Below, piece by piece: positions 28,198-36,930 of a DNA stretch of 64,000 nt (the stretch's first letter is position 1; every line of letters starts with the position of its first letter). The notes beneath the pieces are model-generated. The model worked only from the letters and a program-made list of their open reading frames with translations, had not been told where the DNA came from and did no database searches. The translations under genes and the position numbers were made by a program. The stretch is from Dongia mobilis (GTDB taxonomy: Bacteria > Pseudomonadota > Alphaproteobacteria > Dongiales > Dongiaceae): positions 69,501 through 133,500 of the forward strand of contig NZ_SNYW01000012.1 in NCBI RefSeq assembly GCF_004363235.1, written 5' to 3'.

Positions 28198-30183
28198 ATG
28201 TCACAGGCCTTTCCACACCTCTTCCAGCCGCTTCAGCTTCGCCACAAGACGCTGAAAAACCGCATCGTGTTCGGCGCCCATACTGCCAACATGAGCGAAG
28301 GCGGTCTGCCGGGCGACCGGCATCTCGGCTATTACCGCGAGCGTGCCCGGGGCGGTGCTGCCATGATCGTGGTCGAGCCGGTGCCCGTGAACGCCCATGC
28401 CGTGCTGACGCGCGGCAATTTCCGCCACGGCGACGATGCCGTCATCCCGCATTTCCGGCGCATCACCGAGGCCTGCCACGAGCATGGCACGGTGATGATC
28501 CAGCAGCTCTATCATGTCGGCGCCCATGGCGACTGGGACAATTCCTTCGCCGCCAACCACTCACCCTCCGGCGCCCCGTCGATGCATGACAGCGACGGCA
28601 GCCACCGCATGACGGCGCGCGAGATCGAGGCGACAATCGGGGCCTTCGTGGCGGCAGCCGGCCGCGCCCAGGCCGCCGGCTATGACGGCGTGGAATTGAT
28701 GGCGGCCTATAACGCCATCATCGAGCAGTTCTGGTCGCCTTTGGCCAACCGTCGAGATGACATCTATGGCGGCAGTTTCGAGAAGCGCATGCGCTTCTCG
28801 CACGACCTGCTGCACGCGATCCGCCGCAAGGTGGGCGATGATTTTATCATCGGCATGGCGATCAGTCTCGATCCTGGCAGCCCGGCGGCACTCACCATCG
28901 AGCAGCAGATCGAGATCGCGCTGTGGCACGAGAAGCGCGGCCTCTACGACTACACGACGCTCGGCACCGGCTCCTATTTCGACTTCACCAAGATCATCCC
29001 GCCCTTCGTCTATGAGGACAAGATGGGCGCGCCCTTCGCCGAGGCGATGAAGGCAGCAATGACCACCATGAAGGTGCAGGCGGAAAGCCATATCCGCACG
29101 CCGGAGAATGCCGATTACGTCATCGCCAGCGGTCAGGCCGATACGGTCAGCATCGTACGCGGCCAGATCGCCGACCCACACCTTGCCATCAAGGCGAAGA
29201 CAGGACGGCCGGAGGATGTGCGCGGCTGCATCTCCTGCAACCAGATGTGCTGGGGAAGGCGCTCGCGCGACTACTGGATATCCTGTCTCATAAACCCCTC
29301 GGCTGGACGCGAGTTCGAATGGGACGGCGACACCTTCAAGCCGGCGGCACAACCCAAATCCGTGCTGGTGGTGGGCGGCGGCCCTGCCGGACTGGAGGCG
29401 GCGCGCGTCGCCGCCGAGCGCGGCCATCGTGTCATCCTGGCGGAGGCAACCGATCGCCTGGGCGGCCAGTTCCGCCTCGCCGGCCTCCAGCCACGGCGCG
29501 GGCAGATCACCGACCTCATCACCTGGTATGAAGGCCAGCTTGCCAAGCTGCAGGTGGAAGTGCGCCTCAACACCTATCTCGAGGCGGACGAGATTGCGGC
29601 CTTGAAGACCGATGCCATCGTGCTGGCCACAGGCTCGCAACCCGCCATGACCGGCTGGCAGCGCGGCATGGCGCATCGCGACTCAATGCCCGGGGTCGAC
29701 GGGCCCAATGTTTGGTCGGTCGAGGAGGTGATGCGGCGCGAGGCGCGCCTCGGCGCCCGCGTACTCATTCTGGACGATGCCGGCAATTGGCGCGCCCCGG
29801 GCACGGCCTGGCACCTTGCGGAAAAGGATCACAAGGTAACGCTGCTTACCGCCGATGCCTATATCGGCCGCGACCTCGCCCGTACCGCTGCTGATTTTCC
29901 GATGCGCGCGCGCCTCAAGAAGCTCGGTGTCATCTTTTTCACCGACTCGGTCATCGTCGCCTGGCATGGCGATGCGGCGACGATCCGCGATCTCTCGACC
30001 GGGGAGGAACGTCGCCAGGAGTTCGACTCCCTGGTACTGGCCACCACCAATGTGGCCGATACCGCCCTGCAGGAAGATTTGGCCCGGACCGGCATCGACC
30101 ATCACGCCATCGGCGATTGCCTTGCCCCGCGCCATGCCGCCGCCGCGATCTATGAAGGCCGCAAGCTGGGCCTGTCGCTCTGA
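28198..30183 (+). CDS. NADH:flavin oxidoreductase, probable N-methylproline/dimethylglycine demethylase type
   Basis: A 661-aa enzyme of the trimethylamine dehydrogenase / 2,4-dienoyl-CoA reductase family. An N-terminal FMN TIM barrel (1-~370) opens with FQPLQLRHKTLKNRIVFGAH and ends with CISCNQMCWGR, the start of a 4Fe-4S site (Cys...Cys...Cys in ISCLINPSAG). It is followed by an FAD/NAD domain beginning VLVVGGGPAGLEAARVAAER. This layout fits StcD-like N-methylproline demethylases of stachydrine breakdown; histamine or TMA dehydrogenase relatives remain possible. The next gene, an OCD-family reductase, overlaps by one base (TGATG), and PutA is convergent 1 kb on, which supports a proline-derivative role. 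Confidence 0.85.
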   Translation: MSQAFPHLFQPLQLRHKTLKNRIVFGAHTANMSEGGLPGDRHLGYYRERARGGAAMIVVEPVPVNAHAVLTRGNFRHGDDAVIPHFRRITEACHEHGTVMIQQLYHVGAHGDWDNSFAANHSPSGAPSMHDSDGSHRMTAREIEATIGAFVAAAGRAQAAGYDGVELMAAYNAIIEQFWSPLANRRDDIYGGSFEKRMRFSHDLLHAIRRKVGDDFIIGMAISLDPGSPAALTIEQQIEIALWHEKRGLYDYTTLGTGSYFDFTKIIPPFVYEDKMGAPFAEAMKAAMTTMKVQAESHIRTPENADYVIASGQADTVSIVRGQIADPHLAIKAKTGRPEDVRGCISCNQMCWGRRSRDYWISCLINPSAGREFEWDGDTFKPAAQPKSVLVVGGGPAGLEAARVAAERGHRVILAEATDRLGGQFRLAGLQPRRGQITDLITWYEGQLAKLQVEVRLNTYLEADEIAALKTDAIVLATGSQPAMTGWQRGMAHRDSMPGVDGPNVWSVEEVMRREARLGARVLILDDAGNWRAPGTAWHLAEKDHKVTLLTADAYIGRDLARTAADFPMRARLKKLGVIFFTDSVIVAWHGDAATIRDLSTGEERRQEFDSLVLATTNVADTALQEDLARTGIDHHAIGDCLAPRHAAAAIYEGRKLGLSL

Positions 30184-31130
30184 TGCACCATCTCCATGCC
30201 GAGCGGATTCACGCCATCGCCGACTATCCGGGCGTGGTGGCGGCCCTCAAGGAGATGAACCGCACGGGCGTCGATGCGATCGACCGCATGCTGCTCAGCC
30301 AAACCCAGGCTAACGGAACACAGAACGACTGGCTGATGCTGCCCGCCTGGCGCTACGGCAGAAATTTCGGCATAAAGCTGGTCAGCGTATTTCCCGATAA
30401 TCCGGCACGCGCTCTGCCGGCGGTCCAGGGGATCTATGCGCTGTTCGATGGCAAGACGGGCACCGCCATCGCGACACTCGACGGCGCCGCGCTGACACTG
30501 GTCAAGACGGCCGGCAATTCGGCGATGGCGGCCGACCTCCTCGCCCGAGCGGATGCCGCCACCCTGCTGATGGTGGGCGGCGGCGCCCTGGCGCCGCATC
30601 TCATTGCCGCGCATTGTACCATGCGGCCGATCACGCGCGTGCTGTGGTGGAACCGCCGCAGCGAGGTGCTGGCTGAACCAGCCAGGGATCTGCGACGGCG
30701 CGGGATCGCGGTCGAGATCGTGACCGACCTCGCCGGAGCGGTCACCGCCGCCGACATTGTCTCGACGGCGACGCGGGCGACGGCGCCCGTCATCAAGGGC
30801 CAGTGGCTGAAACCCGGCTGCCATCTCGATCTCGTCGGCGGATACCTGCCGGAAATGCGCGAGGCCGATGACGACGCCTTCCGCCGCGCCGCGCGCCATT
30901 ACATCGACGCCCGCCTTACCACCGTTGATGTCGCGGGCGATGTAACCCAGCCGATCCGCGACCGCCTTGCCGATGCCGCGGATTTTATCGACATGTTCGA
31001 ACTCAACCGCGGCAGCAAGCCAGGTCGGCGCGACCGGGACGAGATCACCTGGTTCAAATCCGGCGGCGGTGGTCATGAGGATCTGGCGGTGGCCCAATAC
31101 CTCTACGACCGCGCCAGCGCGGCAGGCTGA
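30183..31130 (+). CDS. Ornithine cyclodeaminase / mu-crystallin family protein, possible pyrroline-2-carboxylate reductase
   Basis: A 315-aa NAD(P)-dependent protein. The conserved segments are KLVSVFPDNPARALPAVQGI (about 60-79) and LTLVKTAGNSAMAADLLAR, with a glycine-rich LLMVGGGALAPHL start of the Rossmann domain (about 128-140). ADIVSTATRATAPVIKGQWL is also typical. OCD-family members either cyclise ornithine to proline or reduce cyclic imino acids such as delta-1-pyrroline-2-carboxylate to L-proline. Coupling to the flavoprotein gene (TGATG) and the nearby putA make a proline-forming role attractive. Which reaction it catalyses cannot be decided from the sequence. Confidence 0.85.
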   Translation: MHHLHAERIHAIADYPGVVAALKEMNRTGVDAIDRMLLSQTQANGTQNDWLMLPAWRYGRNFGIKLVSVFPDNPARALPAVQGIYALFDGKTGTAIATLDGAALTLVKTAGNSAMAADLLARADAATLLMVGGGALAPHLIAAHCTMRPITRVLWWNRRSEVLAEPARDLRRRGIAVEIVTDLAGAVTAADIVSTATRATAPVIKGQWLKPGCHLDLVGGYLPEMREADDDAFRRAARHYIDARLTTVDVAGDVTQPIRDRLADAADFIDMFELNRGSKPGRRDRDEITWFKSGGGGHEDLAVAQYLYDRASAAG

Positions 31131-31155
31131 CGCCCGGCCCGGTGCCGCGACTGGC

Positions 31156-34100
31156 TTACGCGCCCTCCTCCGTCAAGCTGAGCAGGCTGGCATTGCCGCC
31201 GGCCGCCGTCGTGTCGATCGTGAGGGTGCGTTCGGTGGCGAAGCGATGCAGATAGCGCGGGCCGCCAGCCTTGGGGCCGGTGCCGGAGAGGCCCTCGCCG
31301 CCAAAGGGCTGCACGCCGACCACGGCACCGATCATGTTGCGGTTGACATAGGCATTCCCCACCCGCAGCCGCTCGGCGATATAGGCGATCTTGCCGTCGA
31401 TGCGGGAGTGGATGCCAAGGGTCAGGCCATAGCCGGTGCCGTTCACCGCCGCCAGTACCTCGTCAAGTCGATCGGCGGCGTAATGGATGACGTGCAGCAC
31501 CGGCCCGAACACCTCCCGCTGCAGCCGGTTGAGATTGTCGATGCGATAGGCGGCGGGGGCGAAGAAATGGCCGCCGGCGCATTCGGCGCCGAGCTTGTTC
31601 CGGTAGACGAGCTTGCCTTCCCGCTCCATGCGCTGGGCATGGGTCTCCAGCATTGCCTTGGCTTCCGCATCGATCACCGGGCCGATATCGGTCTGGAGCC
31701 AGGCCGGGTTGCCGATCTTCAGCTCCGCCATGGCGCCCGCCAGCATCTTCTCGAGTTTGACACCTATATCCTGCTGCACGAAAAGCACGCGCAGTGCCGA
31801 GCAGCGCTGGCCGGCACTCTGGAAGGACGAGATCAGGACGTCGCGCACGACCTGCTCGGGAAGGGCCGTCGAATCAACGATCATCGCATTCTGGCCGCCG
31901 GTCTCGGCGATCAGCGGGACGATCGGTCCATCCTTGGCGGCCAGCGTCCGGTTGATGAGGCGCGCCGTCTCGGTCGAGCCGGTAAAGGCGATGCCGGCAA
32001 TGCGCGGGTCGCGGGTCAGCGGTGCGCCTACGCCTGGCCCATCGCCCGGCAGCAGATGCAGGACGTCACCGGGCACCCCCGCCTGGTGCAGCAGCCTGAC
32101 CGCGAGCGAGGCGATGAGCGGCGTCTGCTCAGCTGGCTTGGCAATCACGCAATTGCCGGCGACCAGGGCAGCACTCACCTGGCCCATGAAGATGGCGAGC
32201 GGGAAATTCCAGGGCGAGATGCAGACGAATACTCCCCGGCCGTGGAGATAAAGCTGGTTGCGTTCGCCGGTCGGGCCGGGTAGCGCCTGGGGTGCTGCAA
32301 AATCGGTGCGCGCACGGGCCGCGTAGTAGCGGCAGAAATCGACCGCCTCGCGCAGTTCCGCCACGGCATCGCCGATGGTCTTGCCGGCCTCGCGGATGCA
32401 GAGCGCGATGATCTCGCCGCGCCGCTGCTCCATCAGATCGGCGGCACGGTCGAGGCAGGCGGCGCGCGCCTCGGCCCGCATGCCGGACCAATCGGCAAAG
32501 GCCCGGGCTGCGCGACCCACGGCATCCTCGACATCGGCTGCGGTCGAAAGTACGACACTGCCCACGGTCTCATGGGTGTCGGCCGGGTTTTTCACCTCCA
32601 TCGCCTCGCCCGAGCGCAGCTGTCCGCCGATGATCGGCCCGGCCTGGGGACGCCCCGCGGCGGCGGCTTCGATTTCGCCCGCGAGCGCCAGCATCGCCTC
32701 GGGATCGGAAAGATCGACACCGGCCGAGTTCCGCCGCTCGGCCCCGAACATGTGGCTGGGCAGCGGAATGCCGGGATGGGGCTTGGATTTCAGCGCCCGC
32801 ACCTGGGCAATGGGATCGGCGACGATGGCATCCAATGGCGCCTTCTCGTCGACGATGCGATTGACGAAGGAGGTATTGGCACCGTTCTCCAGCAGGCGCC
32901 GCACCAGATAGGCCAGCAGATCCTCGTGGCTGCCCACCGGCGCATAGATGCGGCAGGGAATGCCCATGGCATCCGCGGGCGTCACCTGGTTGTAGAGCGG
33001 CTCGCCCATGCCATGGAGGCGCTGGAATTCCAGCTTGTCCCGCGCCGCCGCCTCGCCGCCCGCCATCTCGATGACGGCGGAGAGCGTATGGGCGTTGTGG
33101 GTGGCGAACATCGGGTAGAAAGCCTGGCCGTCGGCGAGCAGGCGCCGTGCGCAGGCGAGGTAGGAAACATCGGTCGAGGCCTTGCGCGTGAAAACAGGGT
33201 AATTGGCAAGCCCCCGCTCCTGGCTCCACTTCACCTCGCTGTCCCAATAGGCGCCCTTCACCAGGCGGACCATCAAGCGGCGACGGTTGCGCCGCGCGCA
33301 ATCCGCCAGCCAGTCAATGAGCGGCAGGCAGCGTTTCTGATAGGCCTGGATGGCAAGGCCAAGTCCGTCCCAGCCCGCGAGGCTGGGGACTCCGGCGACC
33401 ACCTCGATGATGTCGAGCGAAAGATCGAGGCGGTCGGCTTCCTCCGCATCGATGGTACAGCCGATGCCGGCGGTCTTGGCGGCCTCGGCAAGGGCCACAA
33501 CCTTGGGCACCATCTCGCCCATGACGCGTTCGCTCTGCGCGAATTCATAGCGCGGGTGCAGGGCCGAGAGCTTGATCGAAATGCCGGGCGCTGCGACCGG
33601 ACCCTTGCCCCTGGCGGCCTTGCCGATAGATTTGATCGCCGCCACATAGGCTTTGAAATAGCGCTCGGCGTCTTCCATCGTGCGGGCGGCCTCGCCCAGC
33701 ATGTCGTAGGAATAGCGATAACCCTTCTTCTCGAGGGCCTCGGCGCGCTCCAGCGCCTCGCCGATATCGCGCCCCATGACGAATTGCCGGCCGAGGATCT
33801 TCATCGCCTGGGTCACCGCCTGGCGGATCACCGGTTCGCCGCTCCGCGTCACCAGGCGCTTCAGTACACCCTTGAGATCATTGGCGCTCTGGTCCAGTTG
33901 CATGATGCGCCCGGTCAGCATCAGCGCCCAGGTCGAGGCGTTGACGAAAAGCGAGTCCGATTCCCCCAGATGCGCGCCGAAATCGGCTTCCTTCAGCTTG
34001 TCCCGGATCAGCTGGTTGGCCGTGTCGCTGTCCGGGATGCGCAGCAGGGCCTCGGCCAGGCACATGAGGACGACGCCTTCCTTCGACGACAACTCATAGG

Positions 34101-34323
34101 CATGCATGAAGGCATCGATGCCGCCCTGGCCGACGCGGTTCTTGCGCACTTCCTCGACCAGGCGCCGGGCGCGCGCGGCGATGCGGTCCTGCATGTCGGG
34201 CGCCAATTCCGCCTGGCCCAGCAGCATCTCGACAATGGCCGTCTCGTCGGCCCGGTAGTGGCCGCGCAGGCGGCGGCGCAGGGGGGTAGGTTCGGCGGCG
34301 GGCGCGCAGAAGATCATGGTCAT
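31156..34323 (-). CDS. putA: Bifunctional proline dehydrogenase / P5C dehydrogenase
   Basis: A protein of about 1055 aa that oxidises proline to glutamate in two channelled steps. The FAD barrel (about 120-440) contains KLSALHPRYEFAQ and VRLVKGAYWDSEVKW. The aldehyde dehydrogenase domain has SPWNFPLAIFMGQ, the base in AETGGQNAMIV and the catalytic Cys in SAGQRCSALRVLF. The C-terminus PFGGEGLSGTGPKAGGP is typical. It lacks the N-terminal ribbon-helix-helix DNA-binding domain of trifunctional PutA, so it is not its own repressor. ATG 34323 (MTMIF) or 34317 are equally plausible. It is convergent with the OCD-family gene. Confidence 0.96.
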   Translation of the reverse strand: MTMIFCAPAAEPTPLRRRLRGHYRADETAIVEMLLGQAELAPDMQDRIAARARRLVEEVRKNRVGQGGIDAFMHAYELSSKEGVVLMCLAEALLRIPDSDTANQLIRDKLKEADFGAHLGESDSLFVNASTWALMLTGRIMQLDQSANDLKGVLKRLVTRSGEPVIRQAVTQAMKILGRQFVMGRDIGEALERAEALEKKGYRYSYDMLGEAARTMEDAERYFKAYVAAIKSIGKAARGKGPVAAPGISIKLSALHPRYEFAQSERVMGEMVPKVVALAEAAKTAGIGCTIDAEEADRLDLSLDIIEVVAGVPSLAGWDGLGLAIQAYQKRCLPLIDWLADCARRNRRRLMVRLVKGAYWDSEVKWSQERGLANYPVFTRKASTDVSYLACARRLLADGQAFYPMFATHNAHTLSAVIEMAGGEAAARDKLEFQRLHGMGEPLYNQVTPADAMGIPCRIYAPVGSHEDLLAYLVRRLLENGANTSFVNRIVDEKAPLDAIVADPIAQVRALKSKPHPGIPLPSHMFGAERRNSAGVDLSDPEAMLALAGEIEAAAAGRPQAGPIIGGQLRSGEAMEVKNPADTHETVGSVVLSTAADVEDAVGRAARAFADWSGMRAEARAACLDRAADLMEQRRGEIIALCIREAGKTIGDAVAELREAVDFCRYYAARARTDFAAPQALPGPTGERNQLYLHGRGVFVCISPWNFPLAIFMGQVSAALVAGNCVIAKPAEQTPLIASLAVRLLHQAGVPGDVLHLLPGDGPGVGAPLTRDPRIAGIAFTGSTETARLINRTLAAKDGPIVPLIAETGGQNAMIVDSTALPEQVVRDVLISSFQSAGQRCSALRVLFVQQDIGVKLEKMLAGAMAELKIGNPAWLQTDIGPVIDAEAKAMLETHAQRMEREGKLVYRNKLGAECAGGHFFAPAAYRIDNLNRLQREVFGPVLHVIHYAADRLDEVLAAVNGTGYGLTLGIHSRIDGKIAYIAERLRVGNAYVNRNMIGAVVGVQPFGGEGLSGTGPKAGGPRYLHRFATERTLTIDTTAAGGNASLLSLTEEGA

Positions 34324-34417
34324 GTGCTGGCGTCGGAATCCGGAGGTGACGGGGCAAAATCGGCCGCAGTCTAGTCCCAACGGCCCGCAAACCCAAGACC
34401 GGGAAAATCCGGAAAGT

Positions 34418-34753
34418 TCAGCAGCCCTGCTTGTCCGCGAGTTCGATCAGGCGCGCGTTGCGGGCCCGGAGAACGTGGATTTCCTTGTTCGGCTGGTCAC
34501 GGAAATCCAGCGTCAGCAGGGCCGGCGGGAACATGATGCCGTCCACCACGGTGTAATGCACATTGCGGCGGTGGATCTGGTCGTCGCGATCGACCAGACG
34601 CGCGATGGCGAGGTCGTTCTGGCTGGTCTCCGCCAGCAGATCCATGCAGCTCAAATCGGGATCGGTCGGCCGGATGACCTCGACCAGTTGCGGGTTCTCG
34701 CCGCCGCAGGCCGCCAGCAGCATCAGGCCGGCCAGGGTCAGGAAGCGCCTCAT
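34418..34753 (-). CDS. Small lipoprotein, paralogue of its neighbour
   Basis: A 111-aa predicted lipoprotein. The N-terminus MRRFLTLAGLMLLAACGGEN has a clear lipobox (LAAC, Cys at 16). The mature part contains SCMDLLAE, a charged helix with RLVDRDDQIHRR, then MFPPALLTLDF and LRARNARLIELADKQGC. These blocks line up in order with those of the upstream lipoprotein (Cys near the start, FPP, RNxxLI, final Cys), so the two seem to be a duplicated pair; a disulfide between the two mature Cys is possible. The function is unknown. The ATG overlaps the upstream stop as ATGA. Confidence 0.8.
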   Translation of the reverse strand: MRRFLTLAGLMLLAACGGENPQLVEVIRPTDPDLSCMDLLAETSQNDLAIARLVDRDDQIHRRNVHYTVVDGIMFPPALLTLDFRDQPNKEIHVLRARNARLIELADKQGC

Positions 34754-35148
34754 GACCGCACCCAGTGATCCTTGCCCGGCCAGCAATCCCCGCCCTGGTT
34801 CTGGGCCATGGAGATGAGGTGCCGGTTGCGCGTGGCAAGGGCGCTGTGCTCGATCTGCTGCGGCGAATTCGGATAGTCTTCCTCGACGCCCATGTCGAGG
34901 CCGAACCAGCCGGGTGGGAAGGCCAGCGACAGGCCCATGATCATGTCGTTCTTCTCTTCCTGCCACACCTGCTCGCGCACCAGGGCCGACTGCTTGGCAT
35001 AATTCCGGGCCACTTCGTCCCGAATCTGTTCGCAGGTCATGTAGCGATCGGTGATGGTGGCTTCCTGCACCGGTACAGGCGACCGCCCGGCGCAGCCGGC
35101 AACGACCAGCATTCCTACCAGCAGGCTCATCGGCAACATTGCGCGCAT
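34750..35148 (-). CDS. Small lipoprotein (first gene of the pair)
   Basis: A 132-aa predicted lipoprotein with signal MRAMLPMSLLVGMLVVAGCA and lipobox VAGC. The mature part has TCEQIRDEVARNYAKQSALV, a helical region, then FPPGWFGLDM and HSALATRNRHLISMAQNQGG ending near a Cys. The arrangement mirrors the next gene. ATG 35148 is preferred because the signal peptide then starts immediately; earlier in-frame ATGs (35178, 35214) would add a hydrophilic leader. A promoter-like pair lies about 70 bp upstream. No known family was recognised. Confidence 0.8.
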   Translation of the reverse strand: MRAMLPMSLLVGMLVVAGCAGRSPVPVQEATITDRYMTCEQIRDEVARNYAKQSALVREQVWQEEKNDMIMGLSLAFPPGWFGLDMGVEEDYPNSPQQIEHSALATRNRHLISMAQNQGGDCWPGKDHWVRS

Positions 35149-35214
35149 GACTCGACCCCCGGGTCCCATGGCAGACATGCGGTCCCGTCCGTCCTCGCCA
35201 GGAGCCGCCTCCAT

Positions 35215-35242
35215 ATTCTACGCCACAAATAGGTTAACACAA
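35215..35242 (-). promoter_or_regulatory. Possible sigma-70 promoter of the lipoprotein pair
   Basis: On the minus strand, TTGTGT (35237-35242) and TAGAAT (35215-35220) are 16 bp apart. The -10 matches five of six consensus bases, while the -35 is weak. Transcription would start about 60 bp before ATG 35148. Confidence 0.4.
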
Positions 35243-35387
35243 CCTTTCTGGCAGCGGCGAAAACTCATGCCTATCAAAGGATTGCCAGCCGCATTTAGGT
35301 CAATTTGCGATGAAACTTCCCTAACCTGCCTGTTTCACAGGACTTCAGCGGGAGCCAGCATCATATCGCGGCCAAGCGCGCTCGGTC

Positions 35388-35461
35388 CGGCCGGCTGGTT
35401 GGCCAGGCCGGCTAGTTGGTCAGGCCGACCAAGCGCTCAGGCCGGCCGGGTGGTCAGGCCG
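35388..35461. repeat. 17-bp tandem repeat, four full copies plus a partial, at the 3' end of gatB
   Basis: The motif (A/C)GGCCG starts at 35388, 35405, 35422, 35439 and 35456, an exact 17-bp period. Copies 2 and 4 read AGGCCGGCTAGTTGGTC and AGGCCGGCCGGGTGGTC; copies 1 and 3 differ at several bases. The last, partial copy overlaps the gatB stop codon (35454-35456). The array lies in the longest gene-free stretch of the window (35149-35453, 305 bp), which otherwise holds only the lipoprotein promoter region. The GGCCGGCC palindromes could also fold as RNA behind gatB. Confidence 0.8.
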
Positions 35462-36926
35462 ACAATTTTGCCCGCAGCCTTTCGTTCAGCATGGCGGGAT
35501 TCGCCTTGCCGCCCATGGCCTTCATCACCTGGCCGACGAAAAAGCCCAGCAGCTTGTCCTTGCCGGCCTTGTACTCCGCGACCTTGTCGACGTTGGCGGC
35601 CATAACCTTGTCGATCTCGGCATCGATGGCGCCGGTATCGAGGACCTGCTTCAGCCCCTTCGCCTCGACGATTTCCGCCGCCCCCTTGCCGGTCTCGAAC
35701 ATCTCGGCAAACACATCCTTGGCGATGCGGCCTGAGATCGTGTTGTCGGAAATCAGGCCCACCAGTTCACCTACTGCCGCAGCCGAAACCGGGCTTTCGG
35801 TGATGTCCAGGCCGGCCGCATTCAGCTTGCCGAAGAGCTCCGAGGTGATCCAGTTGGCGGTCAGCTTCGGGTCGCGGCCCTTGGCCGCCGCCTCGTAGAA
35901 CGCCGCGGATTCCTTCTCCGCGACCAGCACGCCGGCATCGTAATCCGAAAGGCCGAATTCCTTGATGAATCGCTGGCGCTTGGCATCGGGGAGTTCCGGC
36001 AGGCCCGCCTTCAGCCCGTCGACCCATTTCGGATCCAAGTTGAGCGGCAGCAGGTCGGGGTCAGGGAAATAGCGGTAATCATGCGCGTGCTCCTTGGAGC
36101 GCATCGAGCGGGTGACGCCCTTGCCGGGATCCCAGAGCCGGGTCTCCTGCTTGATCGAACCGCCCTCCTCCAGGATTTCGATCTGGCGGCGCGCCTCGTA
36201 TTCGATCGCCTGAGCGACATAGCGGATCGAGTTCACGTTCTTGATCTCGCAGCGCGTGCCCAGGCCATCGCCGGGCTTGCGCACCGAGACGTTGACGTCG
36301 CAGCGCATCGAACCTTCGTCCATGTTGCCGTCGCAGGTGCCGAGATAGCGCAGGATCGAGCGCAGCTTCTTCAGATAGGCTGCCGCCTCGTCGGAGGAGC
36401 GCATGTCGGGCTCCGAGACGATCTCCATCAGCGCGACACCGGCCCGGTTGAGATCGACATAGGTCTTCGACGGGTGCTGGTCGTGCAGCGACTTTCCGGC
36501 ATCCTGCTCGAGATGCAGCCGCGTGATCCCAACCTCGCGGTGCTCGCCGCCCGGGAGGTCGAGAATGATGGTGCCCTTGCCGACGATCGGGTCCAGATAC
36601 TGGCTGATCTGGTAGCCAGCCGGCAGATCGGCATAGAAGTAGTTCTTGCGATCGAAGACCGAGCGCAGATTGATCTGGGCGTTGAGGCCGAGGCCCGTCT
36701 TCACGGCCTGCTCGATGCAGACCTCGTTGATCACCGGCAACATGCCCGGAAAAGCCGCATCGACCAGGCTGACCTGTGTATTCGGCTCGGCGCCGAAGGC
36801 GGTGGCGGCGCCAGAGAACAGCTTCGACTTCGAGATCACCTGAGCGTGAACCTCGAGGCCAAGGACCATTTCCCACATGCCGGTCCGGCCTTCGATCAGG
36901 TTCTTGTTGTTGGTCATGTCGTTCAT
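35454..36926 (-). CDS. gatB: Asp-tRNA(Asn)/Glu-tRNA(Gln) amidotransferase subunit B
   Basis: A 490-aa tRNA-binding and kinase-like subunit of GatCAB, which amidates misacylated Glu-tRNA(Gln) and/or Asp-tRNA(Asn). Conserved blocks include [20 protein letters not shown], the metal-site region around [30 protein letters not shown], and the C-terminal YqeY-like tail ending [20 protein letters not shown]. Start ATG 36926 (MNDMTNNKN) is preferred; a longer upstream frame overlaps gatA and lacks family similarity. It is third in gatC-gatA-gatB, with 4 bp after gatA. Its stop lies in a 17-bp tandem repeat. Confidence 0.97.
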   Translation of the reverse strand: MNDMTNNKNLIEGRTGMWEMVLGLEVHAQVISKSKLFSGAATAFGAEPNTQVSLVDAAFPGMLPVINEVCIEQAVKTGLGLNAQINLRSVFDRKNYFYADLPAGYQISQYLDPIVGKGTIILDLPGGEHREVGITRLHLEQDAGKSLHDQHPSKTYVDLNRAGVALMEIVSEPDMRSSDEAAAYLKKLRSILRYLGTCDGNMDEGSMRCDVNVSVRKPGDGLGTRCEIKNVNSIRYVAQAIEYEARRQIEILEEGGSIKQETRLWDPGKGVTRSMRSKEHAHDYRYFPDPDLLPLNLDPKWVDGLKAGLPELPDAKRQRFIKEFGLSDYDAGVLVAEKESAAFYEAAAKGRDPKLTANWITSELFGKLNAAGLDITESPVSAAAVGELVGLISDNTISGRIAKDVFAEMFETGKGAAEIVEAKGLKQVLDTGAIDAEIDKVMAANVDKVAEYKAGKDKLLGFFVGQVMKAMGGKANPAMLNERLRAKLSA

Positions 36927-36930
36927 GGCC

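Noticed and set aside
29310-29325. GAGTTCGAATGG, similar to a tRNA T-loop
   Set aside because: It lies inside the flavoprotein coding region in frame and has no cloverleaf around it.
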